Source of the DNA: CAZPUI01 sp964415525
Lineage (GTDB): Bacteria > Acidobacteriota > Holophagae > Holophagales > Holophagaceae
NCBI GenBank assembly: GCA_964415525.1
Contig: CAYQAS010000022.1
Location: 1 to 43,914 of the forward strand
Direction: 5' to 3'
Length of the DNA stretch: 43,914 nucleotides
Shown here: piece by piece, positions 42,195 to 43,914 of the stretch
How positions within the stretch are numbered: the stretch's first letter is position 1
How the letters are laid out: each line of letters opens with the position of its first letter
The notes under the pieces: model-generated
Database searches by the model: none
What the model was told of the DNA's origin: nothing
The model's input: only the letters and a program-made list of their open reading frames with translations
Translations under genes and position numbers: made by a program

Positions 42195-42533
42195 CTACCT
42201 CTTCTTTGAGCGCTTCTTGGTGCCGGTCTTCGCGCCGGCCTTTGGGGACTTCTGCTTCGCAGCCTTACCCTTCACGGCCTTGCTTTTGGTCGTCTTGGCG
42301 GAGCGTGCTGCAGCCACCTTGCCCTTGCGGCCCTCCTTGGGATGGGCCTCGGGTGCGGGCAGGGGCGGCGGCTCCTGGACGGTGCGAGGCACCGGGGGAA
42401 GGTCGCCTTCCTTGACGCCTTGGCTCTGTGCCCGCTGGGCCTTGGCCCTGAGGACCGGATCCTCGGGCAGCGACTGGGCGCAGAGGCCTGCAGCGAACAG
42501 GGCGGCGAGCGGCAGCAGCTGGAGGCGGGGCAT
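42195..42533 (-). CDS. Exported protein with histone-like Lys/Ala-rich tail
   Basis: 112 residues. A clear signal peptide (MPRLQLLPLAALFAAGLCAQ) is followed by a proline-rich middle (about 45-65) and a C-terminal half made almost only of Lys, Ala, Gly, Ser and Thr (KSKAVKGKAAKQKSPKAGAK), like histone H1 or AlgP tails. Export makes a chromosomal role unlikely; binding to acidic polysaccharide, LPS or extracellular DNA is a possible inference. It is the first gene of the pfkA/manC run. Confidence 0.7.
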   Translation of the reverse strand: MPRLQLLPLAALFAAGLCAQSLPEDPVLRAKAQRAQSQGVKEGDLPPVPRTVQEPPPLPAPEAHPKEGRKGKVAAARSAKTTKSKAVKGKAAKQKSPKAGAKTGTKKRSKKR

Positions 42534-42625
42534 GGAAGCTCCTGTATTCGGACTCTTACAGGGTAGCCCCGATTTATGTAGGAAACCAAAAAAATATCAA
42601 AACGTATCAGAACCGATCACGCGGT

Positions 42626-43147
42626 CTACTTCGGCTTGCTTGCCCGCATCTTTGCGAAGAATTCCGCGACGATGGCGTCTGCGTCGCCCTTCACCTGATC
42701 CGCTTCCTGAGCCTTGCGTTCCATGATGTCCCGTCCGCTCGAAGCGGAGGTGCGGGTTTCGGAGTCCTGGGGCAGCAGGTTGTCGAGGATGTATTCCGAG
42801 ACGTCGATGAGCCGGTGGCCCACCTTCTCCAGCTTCTGGCGGATGATGTCCTGGTACTGGAAGAGGTCGTAGACGCCCTGCACGTTGTAGGTGCCGTTGT
42901 CCGCGTGAAGAGCCATTTGTTCGAGCATGTCGATCAACTGGGCCTTCTGTTCGGAATCCGGGACCAGGGTCAGCAGGATCTCCTGGCAGGTTTTTACCAG
43001 GGTTTGGATCTCCTCAAAGCTGTTCTGGACCACCTCGATCTGGTACAGCACACGTTCCGCGCCGCCTTCCTGCTCGTGCGCAATCTGCGCGAGTTGGTCG
43101 GGGATGGCCTTATCGTGCTCGTGATGGTGGTTCTGGGGCTCGGGCAT
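42626..43147 (-). CDS. cheZ: CheZ-type CheY-P phosphatase
   Basis: 173 residues from the ATG at 43147; the frame is open for 25 more upstream codons that lack support. The protein is a long helical hairpin with the CheZ catalytic segment LFQYQDIIRQKLEKVG, holding D100 and Q104 as in QDxxGQ of enterobacterial CheZ (D143/Q147). It would dephosphorylate CheY-P to reset flagellar rotation. The His-rich N-terminus (NHHHEHD) is unusual. The gene is not beside other chemotaxis genes in this window. Adjacent motAB supports a motile organism. Confidence 0.82.
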   Translation of the reverse strand: MPEPQNHHHEHDKAIPDQLAQIAHEQEGGAERVLYQIEVVQNSFEEIQTLVKTCQEILLTLVPDSEQKAQLIDMLEQMALHADNGTYNVQGVYDLFQYQDIIRQKLEKVGHRLIDVSEYILDNLLPQDSETRTSASSGRDIMERKAQEADQVKGDADAIVAEFFAKMRASKPK

Positions 43148-43282
43148 GGGAACACCGCCTGGGTTGCCGTGATCAAACGACCTATCGTCACGGCTGTCGA
43201 GGTCTCTGAATCCTGGAGCCATCAGATGGGGTGATAGACTCGCCTACCCGGGGCACCCGTCCCCCACCGCACCGGAGCATCA

Positions 43283-43914
<632 letters not shown>

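Noticed and set aside
43148..43282. TPP riboswitch expected before thiC
   Set aside because: The conserved CTGAGA and ACCTGA-type core elements are not present in the leader; it may lie elsewhere or be absent.

Overview
The window looks like a piece of chromosome from a high-GC, flagellated, Gram-negative bacterium. The gene set (MotA/MotB, a CheZ-type phosphatase, a TesA arylesterase next to a YbbA/YbbP-type ABC exporter, a secreted C69 dipeptidase, an outer-membrane barrel, a DUF2934 protein, ThiC) and the overall protein style fit Acidobacteriota, perhaps the Holophaga/Geothrix group. That placement is inferred from gene content and was not checked by a search.

Layout. 1-5625: flagellar stator genes motA (5' end outside the window) and motB, a convergent tesA with a small NPQPEPP-repeat secreted protein, and a divergent two-gene ABC exporter. 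5678-8514: an AT-richer islet with a secreted protein carrying a classical C2H2 zinc-finger pattern and a large unrecognised protein. 8709-16428: a C69 dipeptidase, a secreted Memo-like protein, a HAD-like protein, a DUF2934 protein, a PAS histidine kinase/NarL-type regulator pair and a Tat-exported aldo/keto reductase. 16535-28989: a co-directional run of five exported proteins (beta-barrel, PKD protein, a 2259-residue PKD-containing giant, a fibronectin-III protein and a small YfiR-like protein) that looks like one cell-surface system.

29191-39562: an integrated mobile element of about 10.3 kb, bounded by an exact 31-bp direct repeat that contains a terminator-like hairpin. It has a tyrosine integrase at its right end, candidate integrase arm sites inside both ends, an AlpA/excisionase-type HTH gene, a ribbon-helix-helix gene behind a palindromic operator and a RepB-primase/DUF927 replication protein. 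No virion or conjugation genes are visible, so it resembles a phage satellite or other small mobilizable island. The left repeat forms the 3' end of a candidate structured non-coding RNA.

Between the integrase and the replication genes lies the most interesting cargo, an AT-rich three-gene operon at 36077-37878. It encodes a STAS-like/GHKL-ATPase fusion, a DUF4325 STAS-like protein and a PIN-domain nuclease. This reads as a partner-switching sensor wired to an RNase toxin, and is the best candidate here for an undescribed defence or conflict system.

39720-43914: chromosomal genes resume with a minus-strand run for sugar metabolism (mannose-1-phosphate guanylyltransferase with a separate cupin isomerase, and 6-phosphofructokinase), a signal-peptide protein with a histone-like Lys/Ala tail, CheZ, and the start of thiC, which runs off the end.
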